Source of the DNA: an uncultured Candidatus Berkelbacteria bacterium
Lineage (GTDB): Bacteria > Patescibacteriota > UBA1384 > CAILIB01
NCBI GenBank assembly: GCA_937895715.1
Contig: CALBLZ010000217.1
Span: 1 to 5,292 of the forward strand
DNA length: 5,292 bases
Reading direction: 5' to 3'
Below the pieces are notes generated by a model that was given only the letters and a program-made list of their open reading frames with translations, ran no database searches and had not been told where the DNA came from. The translations under genes and the position numbers were made by a program. Below, piece by piece: positions 1 through 5,292 of this stretch. Numbering within the stretch: the first letter of the stretch is position 1; each line of letters begins with the position of its first letter.

Positions 1-1530
1 CATCACCGTATACACCCAGCTCATCAGGTACCCACCAAAGTAGTACTGCCCGAAGTGCTGGAAATAGTAGAACAGCGCAATACTCATAAGTAATGCAATC
101 ACCCCAATAAGGGCGGCGCGGCGTTTTGCAACATCAGGGAGCCAGTAGAGAGCAAACAGCGCAAGCATACCGTAGTAGTAGGGATTCACCACCAAAAAGA
201 AGAAGATGAGGGGGATCCCAAGTGAGAGCGCCTGAAGATCTGTTCTTCGCCGGATTAGCCAGGCATATAGCCCACCAATGAGCAGCAGCGTAGTCCACCA
301 GACGCCAGAGTATTCAGCGGTAGAAACATCTGGCTTGCTCATACTCACTACCGGTGGAATGAATCGATCTTCGATTGTGCCGCCAACCCCTCGATCCACT
401 AGCTGCAAAAACGGCATCCTAAATGAGTAGTTGGTCAGGTAAAACTTTTCACTAAGAGTAGCCTCGGTGCGCTGAACGTACCCTGTCCACAGGCCTGTCC
501 CGCCAAAATACACCACCGTGAACGCAAAGAACCCAAGAATCCCAATAACAAACCCGGTAAAGAATTTTCTGTAGTGCTGAAGATCAATAGCGCTATCCAG
601 CGGCTTAGCTTTTTGATACAGAGCCCAGCACGCCTTTATGCCTAGGGCGATCACAATAAATAGCGGGAAGAGTTTACTGAGCACTGCATAGGCAAACGCC
701 ACACCGCTTGCCGACCAACGTTTCTGCTTTGCAAATACAAACCCCAGCGTACAGGCAAACAGCCAATCAAACCGCAAAAAACTGCCGAGTAAGTAGTCGC
801 CAACGTACGGGGCAGTAGTGAGCATCACAAAGGCGACTACACCGCTCACTAACCCAAAACTCCGGCCAATAAGCAGCCCCATTACAGCGAGTAAGAGCAG
901 ATCGAAGCAGGCCAAAACTACCAGCACGCCACCTGCCGGTGAAGCAAAACGGGTAATGAAATGTGCAGGCACCGCCCACACCGGTGAGCCAGTGTTCCCA
1001 TGGTCTTGGAGGAATGTCTGCACATTCAACTGTCGCACGGACAGAAATGTTGCTAGATCAGTCTTAAAACTTTCCCATTCAGAGGAGCTAAAGCGCTCCT
1101 TGATCGCTACGCGTTCACGCTCTATATCTGTCGCTCGGTACAAGTTGAAGGTGGACAGATCGCGCACACTAATCACCTGCTGCGATGGAAGCTTGAGCTC
1201 TTGCAGGGCAATGTAGGTTGCTTTGTACAAGTTGTCGTACCCCACATTCTTGATGTACTTACTACCAAAGTAAAAGTGGTACTGCTCATGGTAGTGCACA
1301 TACTTGTCAGTTGTTGAAGCCTGGCTACTATCGAGCTCCCGGCCGTAGCTAAGATTCACATATAAAAACGCTGAAAACACCGTGGCAACTACTAACCCGA
1401 CATTAAGGTATCGCCGTAGACGTGGCTGGTGTTCACGCTTAATAAGCGAGAGCCCCGCCAGCCCTAAAAGGAGCAAGCTAACGCCAACCAGCAAACCAAT
1501 GCGCAGAATTCCAAGAAGAAAGATCGTCAT
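1..1530 (-). CDS. Polytopic GT-C-like membrane protein of unknown function (C-terminus cut by window edge)
   Basis: The frame is open for all 510 codons from the ATG at 1530 to base 1, with no stop, so the gene continues outside the window. Hydrophobic segments lie near residues 3-29, 42-58, 193-245 (two or more), 256-268, 272-300, 325-345, 411-426, 433-466 and 472-487. Between the second and third segments is a long hydrophilic loop, about residues 59-190, probably extracytoplasmic. It opens with a Tyr/His/Phe-rich block, HYHEQYHFYFGSKY (79-92), followed by VGYDNLY (96-102), and later has VRDLSTFNLYR (122-132). From memory, similar blocks occur in uncharacterised membrane proteins of deltaproteobacteria and others; this was not checked. 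The overall plan resembles GT-C glycosyltransferases, but I see no acidic pair near the first segment, so catalysis is unproven. The ATG lies 6 nt after the upstream stop, in the same frame, without a convincing Shine-Dalgarno site, so coupled translation is likely. An O-antigen-ligase-like or purely structural role is possible. Confidence 0.85.
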   Translation of the reverse strand, partial: MTIFLLGILRIGLLVGVSLLLLGLAGLSLIKREHQPRLRRYLNVGLVVATVFSAFLYVNLSYGRELDSSQASTTDKYVHYHEQYHFYFGSKYIKNVGYDNLYKATYIALQELKLPSQQVISVRDLSTFNLYRATDIERERVAIKERFSSSEWESFKTDLATFLSVRQLNVQTFLQDHGNTGSPVWAVPAHFITRFASPAGGVLVVLACFDLLLLAVMGLLIGRSFGLVSGVVAFVMLTTAPYVGDYLLGSFLRFDWLFACTLGFVFAKQKRWSASGVAFAYAVLSKLFPLFIVIALGIKACWALYQKAKPLDSAIDLQHYRKFFTGFVIGILGFFAFTVVYFGGTGLWTGYVQRTEATLSEKFYLTNYSFRMPFLQLVDRGVGGTIEDRFIPPVVSMSKPDVSTAEYSGVWWTTLLLIGGLYAWLIRRRTDLQALSLGIPLIFFFLVVNPYYYGMLALFALYWLPDVAKRRAALIGVIALLMSIALFYYFQHFGQYYFGGYLMSWVYTVM

Positions 1531-1536
1531 ACGTAA

Positions 1537-3180
1537 TTATTGCCAGCCATGCTCATATCCCATAAAGCCCATTGGGTCACGGCATGCATCTACATAGTTA
1601 CGGTTATCAATGGTTAAGCGCTTCCAGGCAGCAAAGCGTTCGACTGTGAACAGGGGGCCGGCAATTACAGCGCGGAGATCATCATACAGCGGTCGTATAC
1701 ACGGAGACGCTATCTCATTTTTACCAGTTGCTAGTGTTGCATAGTAACCGGCAGGAACTTTCCGGCCGATATGGCCAATGCGGAAATCGCGCTCTTGTAA
1801 CGCGAAGTCGTGCGGAAGGCGCGCGAGCAGGGCATCCCCAAGTGCAAATACATCTACAAATCGAGTCTGGGGATTATAGTAACTAACCATCCCCACACCG
1901 CCGGTAAGCACAACGGGCATCTCTAATGGACTTAGGTTTTCAACATACGCGCGCTCTCGATCTCTTTTCCAAAAGCTCTCGTGGAACTGTTTATTCATCA
2001 GACAGGTCATCGGGCAGTAGTAAAGCGCCTCGTCTGCCGTTGCTACAGCCGGCTCATAGTTGGGGATAGGTGGACGCTTTTCGTTGTAGAGCGGACGTAT
2101 AACGGGGTTGAATGGAGCAACAATAAACCCAACCAGCAAGAGCGGAATCATCCCGCCGAGCGCTGCCTCACGCGCGCTTTTCACCTGGTGCACCACCAGC
2201 TGAGCTCCCACTAGAAGGGCAAGTATGAACGGTGTCGAAAAAAAGCGACCTGACATAAAGTCCCCGCCGATTTTTACAACATACAGAACGTAGAGCACCG
2301 CACCAAGCATAAGCACCGACTCGCGCTTACTCCGTGCAAGCCATGCCCAGAGCGTAACGCTCAAGATCATAACGAGCGTTATTGGATCCCAGTCGAGTGA
2401 ATTACGAAGGTAGTGTAGACCGCGTTCCCAATACCAGGCTGAGTCGAAACCTGCCGACAGCTTGGCGTAGTAGGTATTTGGGAATAAAAACCCATAGTAC
2501 ACCACCGCAAACACACACCAAGCAATCAATGGTGAAAACCCAATGAGCGCCGGTTTCCATGCTTTTCGCCAGCCTAGTTGAACCGTTTCAAAGCACCATA
2601 GCGGCAGAACCAGCAAGGCGTGATCAAAGCGATTAACTATCACTAATCCTGCCAAAACGCTGAGAAGTGTGTAGCGCCTCAATGAGCCACTGCCGAGCTT
2701 TGGGAGAGAGTGTTTGGCACAGGCAGTTAGCACGAAACAACAGATTAGGAGGTGAGCAAGTGCATTCTCGAGTCCAGAAGAGCTGTACTCCACAAAGGCT
2801 TTGGAGATGCTCATGAAAAGAAGTACACCGGCCCCTGCATACAACGAAGTACTGTACCTTCGCAGGAGCAGTACGAGAGCAATAGCAATTAGGCCAGCCG
2901 CAGCAAAAGAGAACAGCAACAAATCTTCCGTAAATACACGCGCGCCAGCAAGAACGAGCGTCCAGAGTGGATTAGTAAATCCTTGAACCCGCTCTCCAGG
3001 GTTAAATGTTAGGCCATTACCCAGTACCAGATTTTGGGCATGGCGCATGCTAATGAACGCATCGTCTGCTACCCAAGCGTTATTGAGTACGGTGTAGACA
3101 AAAAGTGCTGCAGCTGCGTAGAAAGTAACAAGCGGCAGCTTGTTCTTCAGCCTTTCCCACCCGAGTATGAATGCCCCCAC
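1537..3180 (-). CDS. AftB/GT89-like GT-C membrane glycosyltransferase
   Basis: A complete 547-residue polytopic membrane protein, likely to transfer a sugar from a polyprenyl-phosphate donor on the outer face of the membrane. After a first hydrophobic helix (15-33) comes the Asp pair D39-D40 in VADDAFISMRH, as expected for a GT-C catalytic loop, then NPGERVQGFTNPLW (60-73). Further family-type motifs are SSGLE (134-138), NRFD (183-186), FPNTYYAK (233-240) and GGDFMSGRFF (305-314). After the last helix (about 342-356) an extracytoplasmic domain of some 190 residues contains GGVG (427-430), LLARLP (451-456) and RIGH (467-470), which resemble the C-terminal part of AftB, the mycobacterial terminal arabinofuranosyltransferase (about 630 residues). 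This protein is shorter, and donor and acceptor are unknown, so arabinose is not implied. The start is GTG at 3180: no ATG, GTG or TTG follows before the Asp pair, and a stop lies 9 nt upstream. No Shine-Dalgarno site is visible. Four cysteines (389, 393, 494, 533) in the outer domain could form disulfides. Confidence 0.88.
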   Translation of the reverse strand: MGAFILGWERLKNKLPLVTFYAAAALFVYTVLNNAWVADDAFISMRHAQNLVLGNGLTFNPGERVQGFTNPLWTLVLAGARVFTEDLLLFSFAAAGLIAIALVLLLRRYSTSLYAGAGVLLFMSISKAFVEYSSSGLENALAHLLICCFVLTACAKHSLPKLGSGSLRRYTLLSVLAGLVIVNRFDHALLVLPLWCFETVQLGWRKAWKPALIGFSPLIAWCVFAVVYYGFLFPNTYYAKLSAGFDSAWYWERGLHYLRNSLDWDPITLVMILSVTLWAWLARSKRESVLMLGAVLYVLYVVKIGGDFMSGRFFSTPFILALLVGAQLVVHQVKSAREAALGGMIPLLLVGFIVAPFNPVIRPLYNEKRPPIPNYEPAVATADEALYYCPMTCLMNKQFHESFWKRDRERAYVENLSPLEMPVVLTGGVGMVSYYNPQTRFVDVFALGDALLARLPHDFALQERDFRIGHIGRKVPAGYYATLATGKNEIASPCIRPLYDDLRAVIAGPLFTVERFAAWKRLTIDNRNYVDACRDPMGFMGYEHGWQ

Positions 3181-3189
3181 AGTTGCGTG

Positions 3190-4266
3190 TTAGAAGAACA
3201 TCTTGGCGAGACCAATCGCACCCTGCTTCCATGGTAGTCGGTGCGTTACCCCATCTTCGCCAGTGAGCTTACTACGATTTTCGATAAACCAACGATAGTT
3301 GCGCACCATCGCATCTTTGTTTGAGTATTTTGGTTTCCAGTCGAGCTGCTCTGTGGCCTTTTCGATACTTACAAAGGAGTCCTTAGAAGCCGTCTCGTAC
3401 ACCCACTTATAGAGCGGAGAGAGCTTCATGCGCTCTAACAGACGAAGGGTACCGATAACCACAAAGGCTGGTGTTCCTTTCACTTTTTTACCGAAACCTG
3501 CCTCGTCGAGCACTGCTTGGTAGTCTTCGCGCATGGTGGTAAACTCTGCTGCACCAATATTGAAGGTGTCGTTTGCCTTGGCCTCGTCTACCCACATACA
3601 GCGCCAAATTGCATCGCACAAATCTTCAACATCGAGTAGCTGGTAGCGGTTGTGACCGTTTCCAATCATTGGGAACCCGTGCTTGTCGGCGGCCCAGTCG
3701 TAGAAAAGCGCAAACACACCCAAACGCTCTGGTCCAACGAACGACTTTGGACGAATGATTGGTACACAGAGACCCTTGGCGCGCTCTTGCAGACACTCGA
3801 ACTCGGCTTGCACTTTGGCTTTTCCGTATGGGCCAACTCCGTCGAGCACGTCGCCTTCGATGAGAGGGTGGTGGTCAGGGATGCCGTACACTGCAGTAGA
3901 AGAAATGTGCACAACGCGTTTAATCTTGAGCTTGTTTGCTAGCTGAACCACGTTACGTGTGCCGTTAATACCGGTGGTGTAAATGTCTTCTGCCGGGTAC
4001 AGCGGGAGTGCCATGGCGCAGTGCACAACAAAATCAACGCCCTTCATTACCTCTTCTAGCTGCTCACGGTCGCGGACATCGCCTACAATATGATCTACTT
4101 TATCGGCCTCGGGATACGTGAACTCGAGAAGGTCGATAACGCGAACATCGTAGCCTTTGGCAAGCAAGAACCGAACAAGGTTTATACCAAGGAATCCGGC
4201 TCCGCCGGTGACGAGAATCAGCTCTTTATTCTTTGTTTTTGCGGGGGTGGATGTGTGTTCAGACAT
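3190..4266 (-). CDS. NAD(P)-dependent epimerase/dehydratase, extended SDR family
   Basis: A 358-residue cytoplasmic oxidoreductase of the extended short-chain dehydrogenase/reductase type, most like nucleotide-sugar epimerases/dehydratases or 3-beta-hydroxysteroid-dehydrogenase-like members. The Rossmann fold begins with TGGAGFLG (20-27), the dinucleotide-binding glycine motif. D45 at the end of strand 2 suggests a preference for NAD, and D63 in VGDVRD is the usual adenine contact. The catalytic set is SST (122-124) with YGKAK, Y147 and K151. RPKSFVGP follows at about 172-179. The C-terminal half is the variable substrate domain, and the last 25 residues extend past the usual core with a basic/hydrophobic tail (PWKQGAIGLAKMFF). 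Substrate is not deducible. The frame is also open to an ATG at 4305, but I chose 4266: the 13 extra residues are not SDR-like, that ATG abuts the terminator U-tract, and a promoter -10 lies between the two. It is the first gene of a likely three-gene operon with the two membrane proteins downstream. Confidence 0.9.
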   Translation of the reverse strand: MSEHTSTPAKTKNKELILVTGGAGFLGINLVRFLLAKGYDVRVIDLLEFTYPEADKVDHIVGDVRDREQLEEVMKGVDFVVHCAMALPLYPAEDIYTTGINGTRNVVQLANKLKIKRVVHISSTAVYGIPDHHPLIEGDVLDGVGPYGKAKVQAEFECLQERAKGLCVPIIRPKSFVGPERLGVFALFYDWAADKHGFPMIGNGHNRYQLLDVEDLCDAIWRCMWVDEAKANDTFNIGAAEFTTMREDYQAVLDEAGFGKKVKGTPAFVVIGTLRLLERMKLSPLYKWVYETASKDSFVSIEKATEQLDWKPKYSNKDAMVRNYRWFIENRSKLTGEDGVTHRLPWKQGAIGLAKMFF

Positions 4267-4300
4267 ACCCTCACTATACCAAAACAACCAACCTGAGCAA
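4267..4300 (-). promoter_or_regulatory. Sigma70-type promoter with extended -10, probably giving a leaderless mRNA
   Basis: Reading the minus strand, a weak -35 TTGCTC (4300-4295) is followed, after 16 nt, by TATAGT (4278-4273), which matches the -10 consensus at five of six positions and is preceded by TGG, an extended -10. Exactly six bases (GAGGGT) separate the hexamer from the ATG at 4266, so +1 would fall on or beside the A of the start codon. The GAGG in that spacer sits only 2 nt from the ATG, too close for a normal ribosome binding site. The placement supports a leaderless transcript for the SDR gene and its two downstream neighbours. This is inferred from sequence only. Confidence 0.6.
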
Positions 4301-4305
4301 AGCAT

Positions 4306-4340
4306 AAAAATGACCCCGCCAAGCTACTTGCTAAGCGGGG
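4306..4340 (-). terminator. Probable intrinsic terminator after the DUF218 gene
   Basis: On the minus strand CCCCGC (4340-4335) pairs with GCGGGG (4319-4314). Within this, CAAG (4330-4327) pairs with CTTG (4323-4320) around a TAG loop, leaving a four-base bulge (4334-4331) on the 5' side. The stem is followed by TCA and then five Ts (4310-4306). The 5' arm lies in the last codons of the DUF218 gene and the hairpin loop is its TAG stop codon. The U-tract is short and offset by three bases, so efficiency may be moderate. It would separate the flippase/DUF218 unit from the SDR-led unit. Confidence 0.6.
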
Positions 4341-4944
4341 GCACGTCGAGCGGATGCTCTCGAATAAGCATCTTGGCTATGTGGATTGGGGTGGCAACCG
4401 GGGCGATCACCCAGTTCCAGAGCACCCAGATGAACTTGTTGCGGATGAACCACTTATCCCCATTGAAGGTCTTAGGCATGTCGCCCGGGGTCCTAATGAG
4501 CTTCACCCTGCGCACTCCCGCAAACCAGAGCACGAGCACAAAGGTGAACCAAGCGCGCCAACTATGAATCGGGTCCGAAACCAGATACGCAGTGTGCACT
4601 TGTGGGTTGCGCAGGAGGTAGGCAGCGATTGCCTCAGCGTTTCCTGGGGTGGAAAAGCTGTAGGGCTCTTCGTAGTAACTGCCTGCAGGATGTAGGTGTC
4701 GCGCTTCGCGAACCATAAACTTAGACTCACCGTTGCCCCAACGCCCTGCCTGTCGATAGCCACTACCCACAAAAATAATCGGGGTCGGCTGTGTAAGTCG
4801 TTGCTGCACTTCGACAGCTTTTTTTGTAGATGCCATCGTACTTGACGATGGATCGTGTGGAGGATCTGGCTTTAGGGTGCACCCCAAGGCCAGAATGACG
4901 GTTTCTGCTCGGGGGATCTTGCTGATCCAATCAGTGTTCTTCAT
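4324..4944 (-). CDS. DUF218 domain protein (YdcF/SanA/ElyC-like)
   Basis: A complete 206-residue protein. The domain begins almost at the N-terminus with VILALGCTL (16-24), followed by a Ser/Thr-rich segment and a helix (about 36-50), strand IIFVGSGYR (56-64), GESKFM with E73 (72-77), EEPYSFSTPGNAE (92-104) and LVSDPIHSWRA (121-131). These follow the DUF218 pattern of a buried strand, SG, an acidic residue, E-x-x-S-x-x-T-x-x-N-A and a VTS-x-x-H-x-x-RA-type motif. Family members (SanA, ElyC, YdcF) are linked to envelope integrity and peptidoglycan or carrier-lipid metabolism in enterobacteria, but their chemistry is poorly defined. No N-terminal signal or anchor is seen, while residues 168-194 form a Trp-rich hydrophobic segment that could associate with or cross the membrane. 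The ATG lies 5 nt after the flippase-like gene's stop behind a purine-rich GGGTAAGAGAG, a weak ribosome binding site overlapping that stop. The two genes are probably co-transcribed, and a terminator overlaps the end. Confidence 0.8.
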   Translation of the reverse strand: MKNTDWISKIPRAETVILALGCTLKPDPPHDPSSSTMASTKKAVEVQQRLTQPTPIIFVGSGYRQAGRWGNGESKFMVREARHLHPAGSYYEEPYSFSTPGNAEAIAAYLLRNPQVHTAYLVSDPIHSWRAWFTFVLVLWFAGVRRVKLIRTPGDMPKTFNGDKWFIRNKFIWVLWNWVIAPVATPIHIAKMLIREHPLDVPPLSK

Positions 4945-4949
4945 CTCTC

Positions 4950-5292
4950 TTACCCGTTCGCGATCGTATCTAGTTTCTTTGGCTTTTTCAATCCGTCACG
5001 TTCAAGCATGGCTGTAGCAATAAGCCCAAGCACAATACCAAACCAGAGTGTAGCTACACGGGTAAGTAACGTTGCTGCTGCAGCTGGAGATTTTGCAACA
5101 TTCACCACAAGTAGAAGCCCCGTCATGGTGCCTTCTGTCAGTCCTAGGCCACCGGGCAACAAGGCGAGTGCCCCAACTAGGGTAGAAAACGCAAAGGTGA
5201 AGAATGCCACCTGGTACCCAGCATCTATGCCGAGCGCCGCAAAGGCAACGGCAAACCCAATCGCCTCCATGGTCCAGGCACAGAGAGAAATG
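4950..5292 (-). CDS. Flippase-like / LPG-synthase transmembrane-domain protein (N-terminal part missing)
   Basis: The last 113 residues of a polytopic membrane protein. The frame stays open to the window edge, so the Met at 5270 is internal and the true start lies outside. The visible part has hydrophobic helices near residues 9-20, 27-45, 54-66 and 76-95 of the fragment. The loop LLPGGLGLTEG (44-54) and then ATLLTRVATLWFG (73-85) match the end of the lysylphosphatidylglycerol-synthase transmembrane family (UPF0104, flippase-like), where PGGxGxxE and a downstream Arg in the next helix are conserved. It ends in a short basic cytoplasmic-type tail (KKPKK). Such domains occur as the flippase half of MprF and as stand-alone proteins beside glycosyltransferases, so transport or presentation of a lipid or lipid-linked sugar is plausible, but the substrate is unknown. 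The TAA stop is 5 nt before the DUF218 start, indicating one operon. Confidence 0.85.
   Translation of the reverse strand, partial: ISLCAWTMEAIGFAVAFAALGIDAGYQVAFFTFAFSTLVGALALLPGGLGLTEGTMTGLLLVVNVAKSPAAAATLLTRVATLWFGIVLGLIATAMLERDGLKKPKKLDTIANG

Noticed and set aside
818..1216. Plus-strand open frame of 132 codons opposite the unknown membrane protein gene.
   Set aside because: It lies wholly antisense to a well-supported 510-codon membrane protein frame, its Ser/Thr/Arg-rich product resembles no family I know, and no ribosome binding site was recognised. It is a shadow of the minus-strand codons.
4267..4305. Upstream ATG at 4305 as the SDR start, adding 13 residues.
   Set aside because: It directly follows the terminator U-tract, has no ribosome binding site, the added residues are not typical of SDR N-termini, and the best -10 element lies downstream of it.
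4157..4567. Plus-strand open frame of 136 codons across the SDR start, the intergenic gap and the DUF218 gene end.
   Set aside because: It spans the terminator and promoter of the minus strand and overlaps two real genes in antisense; the product has no recognisable domain.
4819..4825. Seven-A run in register (ACA AAA AAA GCT) in the DUF218 gene as a possible programmed frameshift site.
   Set aside because: A -1 shift meets a stop after about 18 codons, and a +1 shift enters a frame with no domain-like sequence. Only a weak 4-bp stem lies downstream, and the zero frame keeps DUF218 motifs on both sides.
4833..4851. Perfect 6-bp inverted repeat CCATCG/CGATGG with a 7-nt loop.
   Set aside because: It is internal to the DUF218 coding region and has no T-tract after it on either strand, so it is not a terminator; a short stem like this can arise by chance.
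5268..5270. ATG at 5270 as the start of a 106-residue protein.
   Set aside because: The frame remains open to the window edge with upstream residues (ISLCAWT) that fit a membrane helix of the flippase-like family, so this Met is internal to a longer truncated gene.

Overview
The window is a densely packed bacterial chromosomal segment with roughly half G+C (judged by eye). All five genes lie on the minus strand, so transcription runs from high to low coordinates. There are no RNA genes, insertion sequences, CRISPR repeats or other signs of mobility, and no gene-free stretch longer than about 60 bases. The standard genetic code works throughout.

Layout in the direction of transcription. (1) 5292-4950: the C-terminal part of a polytopic flippase-like (LPG-synthase transmembrane type) protein whose start lies outside the window. 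(2) 4944-4324: a complete DUF218 (YdcF/SanA-like) protein, 5 nt downstream, ending inside a probable intrinsic terminator (4340-4306). (3) A 57-nt intergenic gap holds that terminator and a promoter whose extended -10 element places the predicted start of transcription at or next to the ATG of the next gene. (4) 4266-3190: an extended-SDR nucleotide-sugar epimerase/dehydratase-like protein. (5) 3180-1537: an AftB/GT89-like polyprenyl-phosphate-sugar-dependent GT-C glycosyltransferase. (6) 1530-1 and beyond: a second large polytopic GT-C-like membrane protein of unknown function, whose C-terminus lies outside the window.

The last three genes look like one transcription unit, with gaps of 9 and 6 nt and no clear Shine-Dalgarno sites. 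The theme is cell-envelope glycoconjugate synthesis: an SDR enzyme that would modify an activated sugar or a related substrate, then two integral membrane proteins of the kind that move sugars from lipid-linked donors on the outer face of the membrane. The flippase-like and DUF218 genes upstream are also envelope-type families. This functional link is inferred from families and context; donor and acceptor cannot be read from the sequence.

The organism cannot be placed securely. AftB-like enzymes are best known from mycolic-acid Actinobacteria, but relatives with the same motifs occur in many other bacteria. The moderate G+C, tight packing, weak Shine-Dalgarno use and a likely leaderless promoter would fit several lineages, Patescibacteria (for example Saccharibacteria) or a deltaproteobacterium-like lineage among them. 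I see no clear evidence of a new defence or mobile system. The least-explained items are the 510+ residue membrane protein and the possible leaderless promoter.
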